This document shows, in pieces, positions 45,273-55,984 of a stretch of 64,000 nt of DNA. This DNA comes from Kappaphycus alvarezii. Taxonomy: Eukaryota; Rhodophyta; Florideophyceae; Gigartinales; Solieriaceae. The notes below the pieces were generated by a model. The model saw only the letters and a program-made list of their open reading frames with translations, was not told the DNA's origin and did no database searches. The first letter of the stretch is position 1, and each line of letters opens with the position of its first letter. A program made the translations under genes and the position numbers. The DNA is taken from assembly GCA_002205965.3 (NCBI GenBank), contig NADL03000459.1:1984001-2048000 (forward strand). The letters run 5' to 3'.

Positions 45273-45747
45273 TGTTAGAATTCGAGACGTACAGTAGAGT
45301 TACAGTAGCTGGCCCAGAACGACAGTGAAAGATTCTGTATTTCCTACAGTAGTTGCGGTAGTTTCTGACAAATAATCATGCGGCCATAGTTCAAATTGTT
45401 AGTTATTTAGTTATTTCTGTTGTACTGTATGCTTTCGTTACACATTAACTGAGCACCTTTGATCAATAACTCTACAATATAAAGAAGTGGAGGTACCGCA
45501 CTTTCTCCCCGCACCACCACCACCAACAACAACAACATAAACAACGTAAACAACATAAACATCATCTACAACAACAAAAACAACAAAAACACTCAGAAAC
45601 CCAACAGATACTTCCTGAGAGAAGCCGTAAGCTGATAATTATCACTGTAGGTACGTAGATAGCGTGCCCTTTCATCAGTAGATCTCGGTATAGCTCTTTT
45701 AGTTGGTCCTCATTCCGCCCCTCCGCTTAAGAGGGGGCGAAACCATA
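45273..45747 (+). repeat. 5' LTR of copia element 3
   Basis: Begins TGTTAGAATTCGAGACGTACAG, matching 50861 on. It contains AATATAAAGAAGTGG (TATA-like), then a CA-rich (CCA/ACA)n leader stretch near 45508-45590, and ends ...GCGAAACCATA. I could not identify a TGG-starting primer-binding site just after it. Confidence 0.88.
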
Positions 45748-46380
45748 TTCCGGAATTCAACTCTCGCCCTCTCCGCTCTGGTGCCTTGAATCCTATTAGC
45801 TCCCACTGCTGCTTTGGAAAATCTTGCTTTTTTCTGTTGTTTGGGGTTCGGGTTGGTCTGTGGTAACTGGTCTATTTTTTTTGGTCTTGGTTCTGGTATC
45901 GGTATTTTGGTCTTGCTTGCGCTCTTGGTCTTGGTATCTTCAGCTTCGTCTCTGTTCTGTCTATTCTTAGTGCTCGTCTGCTTCCTCTTTACTATCTGGA
46001 GTGCCTGGTTGTACTCAGCTAAGTTTGTCTGATTCTATGGTTGTCGCCTGGTTATGTGAGTCTGCACCTGCGCTGCGCCTGTTCGAGGTCCTACTCCTAC
46101 CCGCGTCTACTAGCTGTGACTTTTCTGTGTCTGTCTATGCTCGGGTCTGGATTGTACAATCTACTTATCTCGTTGGTTGCGGTTGGCTACTCTGTACTCG
46201 AAAACTGTTCTTTTATCGCTCTTTTGTGCCTTTTTATTTTAACCTCTAGCTTACTTTGGTCACCTATCTGTTTCAGGTATCACTGCAGGGAATCTTATAA
46301 CTAGTAAGTTAGCCTTAGCTTTTATTGCACGTAAACAAAAGGTATCTAACATACTGACTAGTGGGTTTCTACATTTTGTC
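45748..46380 (+). other. Copia 3 leader region
   Basis: About 630 bp between LTR and gag. T-rich, with open frames encoding hydrophobic strings (Leu/Phe/Val) that look like composition effects. No primer-binding site recognised. Confidence 0.4.
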
Positions 46381-46384
46381 TACG

Positions 46385-48286
46385 ATGCGTAAGCTACGTA
46401 AACACCTAATGGGCGTCTTTGATTCAAAGTTTGACTCCGACGAGAAACGGAACGCGGCCCCTATTCTCATCGATCGCGAGGCAGTGAGCGCAGCGGAAGA
46501 AGTACTGGGAGAACTTTCTTTCTCCCATACAGCAACGCACAGTGACAATCCTCTCCCCGCCCCGGCAACACCGGTAGTAAATTTCGACACCGCGCCCCTC
46601 CCTTCCGGTCGACCTTTCACCGCGGCTTCTTCTTCTCCGAACTCCGCTTAGGACTTCCTTAAAAAGTTCCAACTCCCCCCCTCTACGTCCTAAAGACTGC
46701 ATTTTTCTATCACCCGGGACCTTTGAAAGCGGCGCCTCAAGATGGTCACTCTGGATTATATCCAAAAATTTCTTAACGCATATAAACCAATTTCCCCGTC
46801 GCATTATATCGTTAAAGCTGCTCTATCTCTTTACATCAATTCCGACCCGCAACTTTCACATAAAGATGCGATAATTGGCATTCGCGAAGATCTCCCTGTG
46901 GAAATCCTTTACAACACAGAATTTATTTCTGGCCCTGCAGTATTGTTCAAGCTTTTCCGAAAGTTCTTGTAACTAGACGGGCTGTAGTACATTCAGCATC
47001 TAGAAAATTCGCATATTTCCTGGGAATCCCATCCATACTTTATCGGTCGTCACAGGATAAGGACGAACCATATGCTCTACTTGCTAGTGCAAAATGCCAT
47101 AATGGGGTCCCTTCATACTCTCAAGTTAATGATCAATCTCACTATGCTGACGATTCGAGGGTTGCTCACAACCTTGCAACTCGTTTCAAATACACGGAAA
47201 ATTTTACAAGTAAACTTGATGGGTATATCAACGAATACGTATCCAACTACCTCAATGCCGCCGCGGATTATGAAAATCCTAACGAAAATAAGTTGCAATA
47301 CTTCCATAACGTTTTCGAAAGTGAAGCGAAAAGGTTCTACCGTGAGCATATCTCTGGGCGCTGTGAAATGTTTTTGGATACGGTAACTATTATGAGGGAC
47401 GAATACAATAGTTATACCCGTCAGAATCAAATTCATAAACATCTGCAAAGCTTAAGAATGTCCGCTGTAATTGAAGGCAAGCGTTGCACTGTGGCCGAGG
47501 CGTTGGAAGAACTAAGGTAGACAATCACTAAATTTGCTCCGCAAGGTCTCTGGCAGCACAGGTCTGACGAAGACAAATTCGAATACCTCTATAATGCTGT
47601 CGTCGGTGCGCCCTGGGCTAAAACATCAATCGAAAATGCTTTATCGGTAAAACCTCAGTGTAACTTTCAACAGCTGTACACTTCTCTGAATTCAAGTTCG
47701 TTGATAAATCAGGAAGAGATTGAAGGAAACCAGAGAGATGCCAAAGCTCCTGGTCGTTCGGAACCTTCATTAAGACCGAGCGCACCTCCGACAATTCAGA
47801 ATACTCCTGGTCTCTTCTTCAAGCACGGAACATATGGAAAGCCCCGTAAACCAAGATCACGTTCGTCTGCTCCCGCCTAATCGTAATCGTAAGAATAGAC
47901 TCGTCAACAATAGTCTTGAACGCTTCGGAAATGTTCGCCGGTGTAACAATTGTGGAGACAAAAACCATTTCATTCAAAAATGCCCTATGCCTCGGAATTT
48001 CATGAATAATGTCAGCAATGCATTAAGCGGAAATCTTGGTTGTGCTAAGCAAATCCTCTTCAAACTATTTCAACAAGTCGAATATGCCATGTTTAGTGAT
48101 AATTCAGATGCAGAAAATCCGTTCAACGGCACTGAGGAGAACATTGACTTCTCCAACGAAGATGAAGGAAATGATTTCCTCAATGAGAAAGAAATCCTAG
48201 TTACTGCATATTATTTTCAGAGTTACATCATGGGATCCTATGCAGAGAGCTTAGATGTAGATTTTGGTCCTAAGAATTTTCTTTAA
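46385..48286 (+). pseudogene. Copia 3 gag with CCHC knuckle
   Basis: Starts MRKLRKHLMGVFDSKF (46385) and breaks at 46651. It resumes in shifted frames: FLNAYKPISPSHYIVKAAL (46742-46972), then a long frame from about 47040 to a TAG at 47517-47519 (DDSRVAHNLATRFKYTENF, DYENPNENKLQYFHNVF, MRDEYNSYTRQNQIHKHLQS) that continues past the stop to about 47880. The knuckle CNNCGDKNHFIQKC is in a further frame (47834-48286), followed by an acidic tail (NIDFSNEDEGNDFLNEKE). The central part aligns with copia 2 gag. At least three breaks, so no full capsid can be made. Confidence 0.75.
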
Positions 48287-48439
48287 GGAACAGTAAATCC
48301 CCCTCCCGTATAAAAATTTTTCATTTGGTACTGTTCCCCAGAAAAGTAGGACTTTTCTCCTTCTAGAATCGATATAAGTTCAAAATTTAGTCGACGTATC
48401 CACTTTCATCAAAAAAACTTACTGTATTATGATGCTTTC

Positions 48440-49869
48440 TTGACTGATGCAGAAACATTTGCCTTCTGCAGAAAATTTAGCCTGAAAGGACAAACGGAAT
48501 GGCAAGGGGAATACATTCACTCTGGTGCCCAGAGAACAGTCATTGATCTTCAACAAGCCCGTGCTTATTGTAGATTCAAGGTTAATACATTCAAGATGAT
48601 GAAAAGCAGAAACCTGTACAGGTTTGGACCAAACGCTCACCGTGCAATCGGCTCGATTGGTATTCTGATCCCTCTGCCCACATCTCCTATATATTTCCAA
48701 GTTGATGTCGTCAATTCTGATGGGCCATTCTTGCTTGGACTTAACCTACTTGACAGGGTACAAGTTTATTTCAACAACTTGGAAAACAGTATGTGTAATC
48801 CAGTCCTGCAATGGAAGATGCCTGTTGTTCGCAAAAATGGTCATAGTAACCTTCTATGGAACAAGAGTGTCGTCAACTTTACCCGTAGCGAGATGACTAA
48901 ACTTCATCGAGGTTTCCATCACCCTTCCACTAAAAATTTATTGAGTCTTCTCAAAAAAGCCCGACGGGAGAGTGTGATGCTACTACGAAACAAGTCCTAG
49001 AAAATATTTCGCGACATTGCGATAAATTTCAACGTCCTAGTCCCACTCCCTTTCGCTTCAAGGTATCTATGCAAGATACAAATGAACTGGTTTTTCGTGA
49101 CGAAGTATCTATACATTTAATTTTTATCAACAATCATCCTCAACTTACGAAAGACGTATTCAAAAGAGATCCGCAGAAGCACATCAAAAGGATCAATCTC
49201 GCCTTAAATGCATTCAGAAATGACACCTCTATGCGACTTAAGTTTCCAAAATTTGATTTGAAATCACTTTACTTGCGTGTTTACTCCGATGCATCATTTG
49301 CGACAATTATAGACGGATCATCACAGCTTGGATTCATTATTTCCTTTGCAGATGAAACTGGAAAGTGTAAATTGCTTTACTGGTCATCTCAAAAATCGAA
49401 ACGTTTCACGAGTTCTGTACTTAGCAGTGAATTTATGGCATTAGCTGATACATTCGATATGTCCTACAATTTGAAACATGATTTGCAGAAAATTGTGTGA
49501 AGACCTGTTCCTATGATCATGTTTACGGATAGCTTGTCTCTTTTCGATGTCACAACTAGGGCAACTACGACTAGTAAGAAACGTCTCGTTATAGATATGG
49601 CTACTGTTAAGAATTCTTACAAGTTGAAAGAACTCCAGAACATCAACTTTATTCGCTCTGAGTTTAACCCTGCTGACGCTGTAACAAAATGCAAAAGTGA
49701 CTCAATTCTATACCGCATCATCCGAGATGGTCGTTTCAGTCATCCAGTCGAACAATGTTGTAGTGCAATGCGCGTTACGGGACTGAGTCAGTCTTCGTCT
49801 GGATATGCCTTAGACAACACGGAAACCACAAAAAACCTACCTGACGTTCGAGACCAGCTTTCTCTTTAA
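48440..49869 (+). pseudogene. Copia 3 pol: protease, integrase start, RNase H; RT deleted
   Basis: 48440-49000: protease with YIHSGAQRTVIDLQQA (the catalytic 'DSG' Asp is His) and FLLGLNLLDRVQVYF, then the pre-integrase finger TKLHRGFHHPSTKNLLSLL. After a stop, 49069 on reads FRDEVSIHLIFIN, the first integrase strand with its Asp changed to His, and then jumps directly to HPQLTKDVFKRDPQKHIKRINL, the RT-RNase H connection. RNase H: LRVYSDASFATIIDGSSQLGF and SSEFMALADTFDMS (to 49500). Its end is at 49513-49869: MIMFTDSLSLFD, FNPADAVTKCKSD. So about 1.5-2 kb of coding sequence has been lost. Confidence 0.82.
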
Positions 49870-50860
49870 GGATCTTGCGACCCAGTAGCTTCAATCTCGT
49901 TAACTAAGATCCACGGGTGTCTCGTCACGGACGACTGCCACCTTGTACGGGACATAGTAATGGTTGGTAGAGCGGTGAAAGCGCTTGGGGGCTGAGGATT
50001 GGCAATATACCTCCCTGGTTGTAAGGCGGGACCGCGTCCTAAAGTCTTCTGGGGTGGGACTGCTGCGATTCACGAGAGCCAACAGGCTAGAAGGAGTATC
50101 TCCTGCTCGAGCGTCGGTGTCACGAGCCTTGGGACTCCACGGGAAATGCGCGGAGAGTGTCCTCCTACGACATGTATGTAGACGCTGAACTACGTCAGAG
50201 CCAAGAATTCGATATGGGTACTACGTACGGTAGCTCCACTTGTATGTAGACGCTGAGCCACAATAGAGCCAACGGCGCCACGAAGCCTTGAAAATGGTAT
50301 AATCTAAAGGTTATGCAAAGGAAAACCTGGGCGAGATAGAAACAGTTATAGCCACGGTCGTCACTGACGAAGGGCTTCAACGAAAACGAAACGTGGGGAC
50401 TAATTCCAGAGCCTGCATCGGGGTGCTCTCTTTAGTGTAGAGCCACAAGACTCCAGAGGCAGGTATAAATACTAGTTAGCTATCTAGAAGTTACTCCAAG
50501 TCCTACAGTGAACCCTAAATAATGTTAACCCTAATCCGTTAGTGTCAAGCCTTGGCGGCGACAAGTTAGTGATCATTTAACAGAATACTTGGCCCAATGG
50601 GCGAGAGTGGCCCGGAACAAATCAGAGGGCACTCATTGAGGTCGGCCCGGCCATATCAGGGCAAATTACATGGCCAGTGGCTGTTAGACTTACAGACTAC
50701 AGCTGTCAGCAGGAAAATCATTCAAATAAAGGTTCTCAAAATTCGAGCAATAAATAGCCCATCCTATCTTTTGGGGTGTGCACGGTTGCCTGTTGCACTA
50801 CAAATGGATTGACAGAGAAACTGAATATGTTTTTGGTCTAAAACAAACAGAAGGTGGGGA
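49870..50860 (+). other. Copia 3 3' internal noncoding region
   Basis: About 1 kb. It contains a direct repeat TGTATGTAGACGCTGA at 50171 and 50239 followed by related AGAGCCAA sequences. No gene seen. The last bases before the LTR (CAGAAGGTGGGGA) are purine-rich and may be the polypurine tract. Confidence 0.5.
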
Positions 50861-51330
50861 TGTTAGAATTCGAGACGTACAGTAGAGTTACAGTAGCTGG
50901 TCCAGGACGACAGTGAAAGATACTGTACTTCCTATAGTAGTTGCGGTAGTTTCTGACAAATAATCATGCGGCCATAGTTCAAATTGTTAGTTATTTAGTT
51001 ATTTCTGTTGTACTATATGCTGTCAGTTGGTACACAGTATGTCGTCAATATACACATCGACTGAGCACCTTTGATAAATAACTCTACAATATAAGGAAGT
51101 GGAGGTACCGCACTTTCCCCCGCACCACCATCACCACCAACAACATAAACAACATCTACAACATCAACAACAACACTCAGACACCCAACAGAAACTCCCT
51201 GAGATCAACCGTAAGCTGATAATCATCACCGTAGGCACGTAGATAGCGTGCCCTCTCATCAATAGAGCTCGGTATAGCTCTTGTAGTTGGTCCTCAATCC
51301 GCCCCCGCTTGAAGAGGGGGCGAATCCACA
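50861..51330 (+). repeat. 3' LTR of copia element 3
   Basis: Matches 45273-45747 with substitutions and an insertion of about 25 bp near 51025-51050. Ends ...GCGAATCCACA, followed by GTAAG. Confidence 0.88.
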
Positions 51331-51335
51331 GTAAG
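51331..51335. repeat. Target-site duplication (right) of copia element 3
   Basis: GTAAG, identical to 45268-45272. Confidence 0.85.
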
Positions 51336-51344
51336 CAACTATGA

Positions 51345-51726
51345 CTAATTAGTGTCGTTGCACCATGCAGTTCGCAGAAAGGCCTTCGACCGACTTGATA
51401 TCTCGGGAGACACGCTTTCCGTCGGCGGAACAGTGCGAGGCGAGATGGTTCTACGAACAACACAATGGCGGCCGGGAGGGAATTGGGCTCCACTCGACCG
51501 GGAAACGGTCCTCATTATCTTCGTAGTCGCTCGCACCTTAGTAACAGCTGACCATATTTTTCATGCATTAAAAACACCCCAAATTTCCCCCCACCTTAGT
51601 AATTACTTTAATTCATTAAAAACTACTACAGTTTTTTGCACACATTTTTTTTTACATACAGTATGTTCAAGAAAACACGAGCTGGCTACAAAGTGGGCCC
51701 TAGCTAGTCACCGTCATCTTCACAGC
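51345..51726. repeat. Dispersed repeat R, copy 2
   Basis: See copy 1 at 38945-39226. This copy starts 10 bp after the target duplication of copia 3 and runs to the start of the LINE coding region, with an internal AT-rich stretch (CACACATTTTTTTTTACATACAG) that copy 1 lacks. Confidence 0.75.
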
Positions 51727-54700
51727 AAGTGCCATCATCTGCCCCCACTTCCTCTGCTGCCCCTATGGGTGACACTCCAGCGCTCGTTCCATCGCCCCCA
51801 CCGCTGCTGTTGCTTCCCCGACTCCCACTTCCTCCGCTGTTCCTTCCTTTTTCCCCACTCCCTCCGCTGTGGGTACCATCGCCCGCACTTTATCCGCTAC
51901 GGCCTCTGTTGCTCTCATCACAACTGTTAGTGGAGCCAAACGCTCGCAGACCTCCCCGACTTCCTCCCCTCCTGCTGTGCATGGGCGCACCTCCTCCCCC
52001 TCGCCCTCGCGCCGTTCTCCCCCTCCCACCAGACGCGCGCAGGAGACGCGCGTCAGCAAAGACCGCACCTCCCTACCCGGGCAACCTGGCGTGGATACGC
52101 TCATGGTCCCACCCTCTTGCCTCCTCCCTCCAATGAGGGCTCTCCTATGGTGGATGACGCCTGTATGCCCCCCCTTCTTCCCCTCCCTCCCCGCGAGGGC
52201 CTCCGCCGACTATTGACCCACCCCCTCCTAATCCACCTCTTAACCTCCTTCCCCTCTTCTGCCATGTCTGACCCATCCCTCCTTCCCCTCCGTCCAAGAC
52301 ATCCTCGCCACTTCCCTCTGGCCGGCTGATGTCTCCTTTCTATTCGTGGTCCGTGTTTTCACAGCGCTACCCTCCTCTTCATCCGTCTGGTACGAGCTGC
52401 CAGCGCCACTGTTGATCCCGAAACAGATCACAAGGCATTTCTGCGGCTTCACATGTTCCCCACCGTGTTCCTCTGGCGATCCCCCCGTGGTGAACCGGGC
52501 TGGTGCTCTTCCGCGGGACAACTCCACGCCATCCAGGAGCGCATTCGCCGTGTGTCGACGGGAACTGAATGGGCCGCGCGTCGGCACAAAGCCCTCGCAG
52601 CTAATCGCTCCCGGTCCGAATGAAACTCCCGCTGATCCTCACGACCCTGCCCGGCCAACACTCCTGCCAAACGTGCCGCTCGTGTTATACGTTTATCTGC
52701 GGACGCACAATACTCCCGAGCTATGCGCGCTCTCACCGACGAACCCATCGCTGACCCCAATACCCAAACCTCCAGGCCACTCTCTTTGCTCTCCACCATC
52801 CACTACACGCCCCTGTCCTTCCTTTGGAGAACAATGACCTTCCTCCACCCCCGAGATCACGGAGAGTGCCGTTCTTCGCGCTGCCCGCTCGATGAACCCG
52901 ACATCGGCGCCAGGTCCTGACCGATGTCCCGCGCCTACTCCGCCTCTTGGCCAACACCACGGTGTACCCCGAAGCGGGCTTCACTGGCCTCTCCGCCATA
53001 ACCAACCTGGTCCGGCGGCTCGACCGTAGAGATATCCCCGCCACCACTATCCCTCTGTTCACTGCAGCACGCTGCTACCCCGGCCAGGGAATATCCGCCC
53101 CATCGCTATACGCTAGAGCATCCGTCACCTTTCCTCCAAGGTCGTTCATCCTGCAGTCCTTTCAGACTCCCGGGACTTCCTCGTTCCTTTTCAGCCCACC
53201 AACGGCACATCCTCCGGCCTCGACGCCATTGCGCATGACGCCAGGATGGTAATGCTCCGATGTGGGAACGACGAACTACGTCATGGTCTCCGTCGACGTG
53301 AGAAACGCCTTCAACACCTTCTCACGCCAGAATTTGCTCCATGCCCTGCCCTCCCACGTCCCCTCCCTAGCCAGGCTCATGAACATGGTTTATGACCGTG
53401 CTCCGCCCCCTCACCCTGCAATCCACGCCCCGTGTGTTCCTCCTCAGTCAGGAAGGCTCCCAAAGAGGGGACCCCGCCAGTATGCTACTGTTCTCACTCT
53501 TCCTTCAGCCACTCATCCGCCGATTTTCGGCAGAGTGCGACCTCCTCCTCAACCACGGGTATGCTGAAGATGGAACCCTGATTGGCCGCATCCGGAGGTT
53601 ACGAAAGCACTGCAGCTTGCAGACATTTCGAACCAAAGTTTCAGACCAATCCCGCAAAATCTCGTGCCCTCTGGCCTACAATGTGCCCGTCCCGTCTCAG
53701 TGCCCTTACCGCGACCGTGCCCGTCGCATTGGTTTCTGACCCTGGCATTATGCTCCTCGGCGCTCCCCTGGGTTTCCCCGAGTGTGTGCGCCAACAGCTC
53801 CAGTTATCCATCGAGAAATGCAGGTCAGCCTGGTCTTTATTGGACACCGTCTCGGACGCGCGCACGCGATTTCACCTCATTCGTTCCTTTGCCTCTGTCT
53901 GCAGAGTCCAACCCATATTCCGGCTTAACCCCCCGGGCGTTTCCTTCCCCGTTGCTTTCCGCTTGAAGAAGAGCAGATGGAGGCTTACTCCCGCCTCAAC
54001 AACGTCCCCCTCACCCCGACCGCATGCAATCAGGTCCATCTCCCAACACGTTTTGGCGGTCATGGATTCAAACCACTCACACAAATAATCCATGCGTCTT
54101 ATGCTGCCAGACTGATTGACTCTTTCGATTTCAGAGATGGCGCACCGGGAACCGCTCTGCAGAATTCTATCGCTGCATCGCACGCATACCCCTGTGAAGA
54201 TTTGTTACCCTCTTGCCAGAACGCCTTTGCCCTCCTGGTTCTGAGTTTGGCAACACAGATCTTGGTAATTTCGGGTCCGAGGTCTTGATCCAATGCCCGC
54301 TCCGCCCCTACACTCTCCTCCTCCAGCTGATCCAGGCGATCGGTGCCCGCACTTTTGGGAAGATGACCTTTGGGACCCTCAACCTAGCCCCTCCGCCCAT
54401 AGTGCAGCGTCACTTCGACTCCGCCCCCGTCGCAACTCCCTTCTCTCCCCGGCGCCTGCGCTTTCCTCACTGCCCACCCTTTCTCTAGCTCTCATGTCAC
54501 AAATAGCGTCTAGTCTGTTATGCTTCGCCGACACCTGGACCTCACCGTATACGAGGATTCGACCTCGCTGATCCAGTGCCACCATTGTCACGCTCGGATG
54601 GACCCTAGTGGCGACCATCCGCTATTTGCAAGTCTGGTTCTGGCGTTGCGCACCGCCACAACACCATCCGCAACTCGTTCACTAGACATGTTTTCAAGCC

Positions 54701-55270
54701 CGCTGGTCTCGCTGCGAACAGGAGGTCCCCTTCCTTCTCCCTGGTACTGGCCATCAAGGTGCTGGTGTCTTTGTTCAACCTCGCCCGCCAGTTAATGGTG
54801 CTCCTCCTGACAAACCGACAGCGTTTGACATTACGGTCCGCTCACCGTTCGCCCCTAGGTCGATACTCTACGCAGCGAAGAAGTGCGCTGGAGCTGCCGC
54901 ACTAGTTGATGGTGCCAAACTTCGGTCACATGCCCGGGTGGTGCGTGACGCGCTCCTCCTGCCCAGCGACACGGATCCGTCGCCACATGTCCAGTGGAAT
55001 TTTGTTCCTCTTGCTTTTGATACACTTGGTGCTCTGCCTACCCGTTCGCGACAAGTTATCGACGACTTTGCGAAACATATCGTGTTTCGGTCTGCGCGTC
55101 AATTCAATCATGCAAAGTGTCAAATATTGCAGCGCCTCAGTTATGCTCTCTGGTAGAGTTTTGCTACTGCTCTCCTTGCTCGAATGCCGTGTCACGGCGG
55201 CGGTCTTTCTCAAATTTAGTAACGCGTAACCCTTCGCATGACATTGTTTGACGACCACTCCTCAAAGAAA
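51727..55270 (+). pseudogene. LINE E: near full-length non-LTR retrotransposon with C-terminal restriction-like endonuclease
   Basis: Plus strand, GC-rich, frame-broken. Order: a Pro/Ser-rich N-terminus (51869-52216); a region before RT with VIRLSADAQYSRAMRALTDE (about 52690) and MNPTSAPGPDRCP; RT with VSVDVRNAFNTFSRQNLLHA (53287 on, catalytic Asp), QEGSQRGDPASMLLFSLFLQ (about 53450) and the palm box GYAEDGTLIGR (about 53560), where YADD reads YAED. Thumb: GIMLLGAPLGFPECV and FHLIRSFASVCRVQP. C-terminal finger QCHHCHARMDPSGDH (about 54570-54615). Endonuclease region: PTAFDITVRSPFAP and NFVPLAFDTLGALPTRSRQ (54815-55050), ending with ILQRLSYALW. The 3' end is A-rich near 55260-55275. It copies itself by target-primed reverse transcription; this copy cannot. 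Confidence 0.82.
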
Positions 55271-55980
55271 TAAATGCGTATTTACAGATTTTCGCAACCG
55301 CGACGGAAGGAAGAACGTAGAGGACAAGAACAAAGAGTCGAGTATGAGCGCAGTGTTAGAGAGCCGCGACTGTTGAGGAAATGTGATGGGAGACGATCCA
55401 GAGCTTGCCAACAAGTCGAGGATGTGAAATGCTGCTTGTGGGCTCGAGTAAGCTTTTAGCTCTTTGTTAGGAGGGTTGCCATTTGGAAATGTTGACGTTC
55501 TCAGCATACGTTTACCAACTGAACATTAACCTCTAGTGGACGCACCTCACAAAACCTTTTCACTCGACCTCCGGGAGATGGGAACTTAACTTTCCCCCGA
55601 GCTTGCACTCTCTCGATCGGAGCGCGAAAATCTCGCGTACCCAACTCTCTTCCTCGCGTTGCCCCGCTATTCGCGCCACGACTCCCACCACTGTCCGCCC
55701 GGCCAAGGTCACCACTCGCAACGTCTTCCCGCCCACCCAGTACGCGCGCTGAGCACACAATTCTGTATCGCCACAATTCTCTCCTTTACTAAAGCAACTG
55801 CAATCGAAAGCGCCGCGCCCTCTCCTTTTGCCTCCCTGCGCCCCACTTCGACTCTTCGACTGCTGACTCCTTTCGGAAGCCTACAGTACTGTCGTCATTT
55901 TGCTAGCAAAAGACCAGTGAGAGTCTGTGCGCAGTAAAGACTTGTCACCAATAGCCCTGAGATGCAGTCAGGCCGGGATC
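55271..55980. other. Spacer between LINE E and LINE F
   Basis: About 700 bp. No domain recognised; open on both strands for about 90 codons near 55500-55930, but without family features. Confidence 0.35.
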
Positions 55981-55984
55981 TTAT

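Larger units (their letters stand above)
45273..51330 (+). mobile_element. Copia element 3, complete ends with internal deletion
   Basis: A 6.06-kb plus-strand insertion bounded by 475- and 470-bp LTRs and an exact 5-bp duplication GTAAG. Internal order is gag, knuckle, protease, start of integrase, then directly the end of RT plus RNase H: most of integrase and all RT catalytic parts are deleted. The ends are well preserved although the LTRs have diverged, so this was a genuine integrase-mediated insertion, possibly as a defective element moved by a relative. Confidence 0.9.

Noticed and set aside
51345..51726. Repeat R as a coding region (a frame reading QFAERPSTDL...SRETRF)
   Set aside because: Between the two copies substitutions fall mostly on first and second positions of that frame and copy 1 has a stop; all frames look alike because the DNA is alike.
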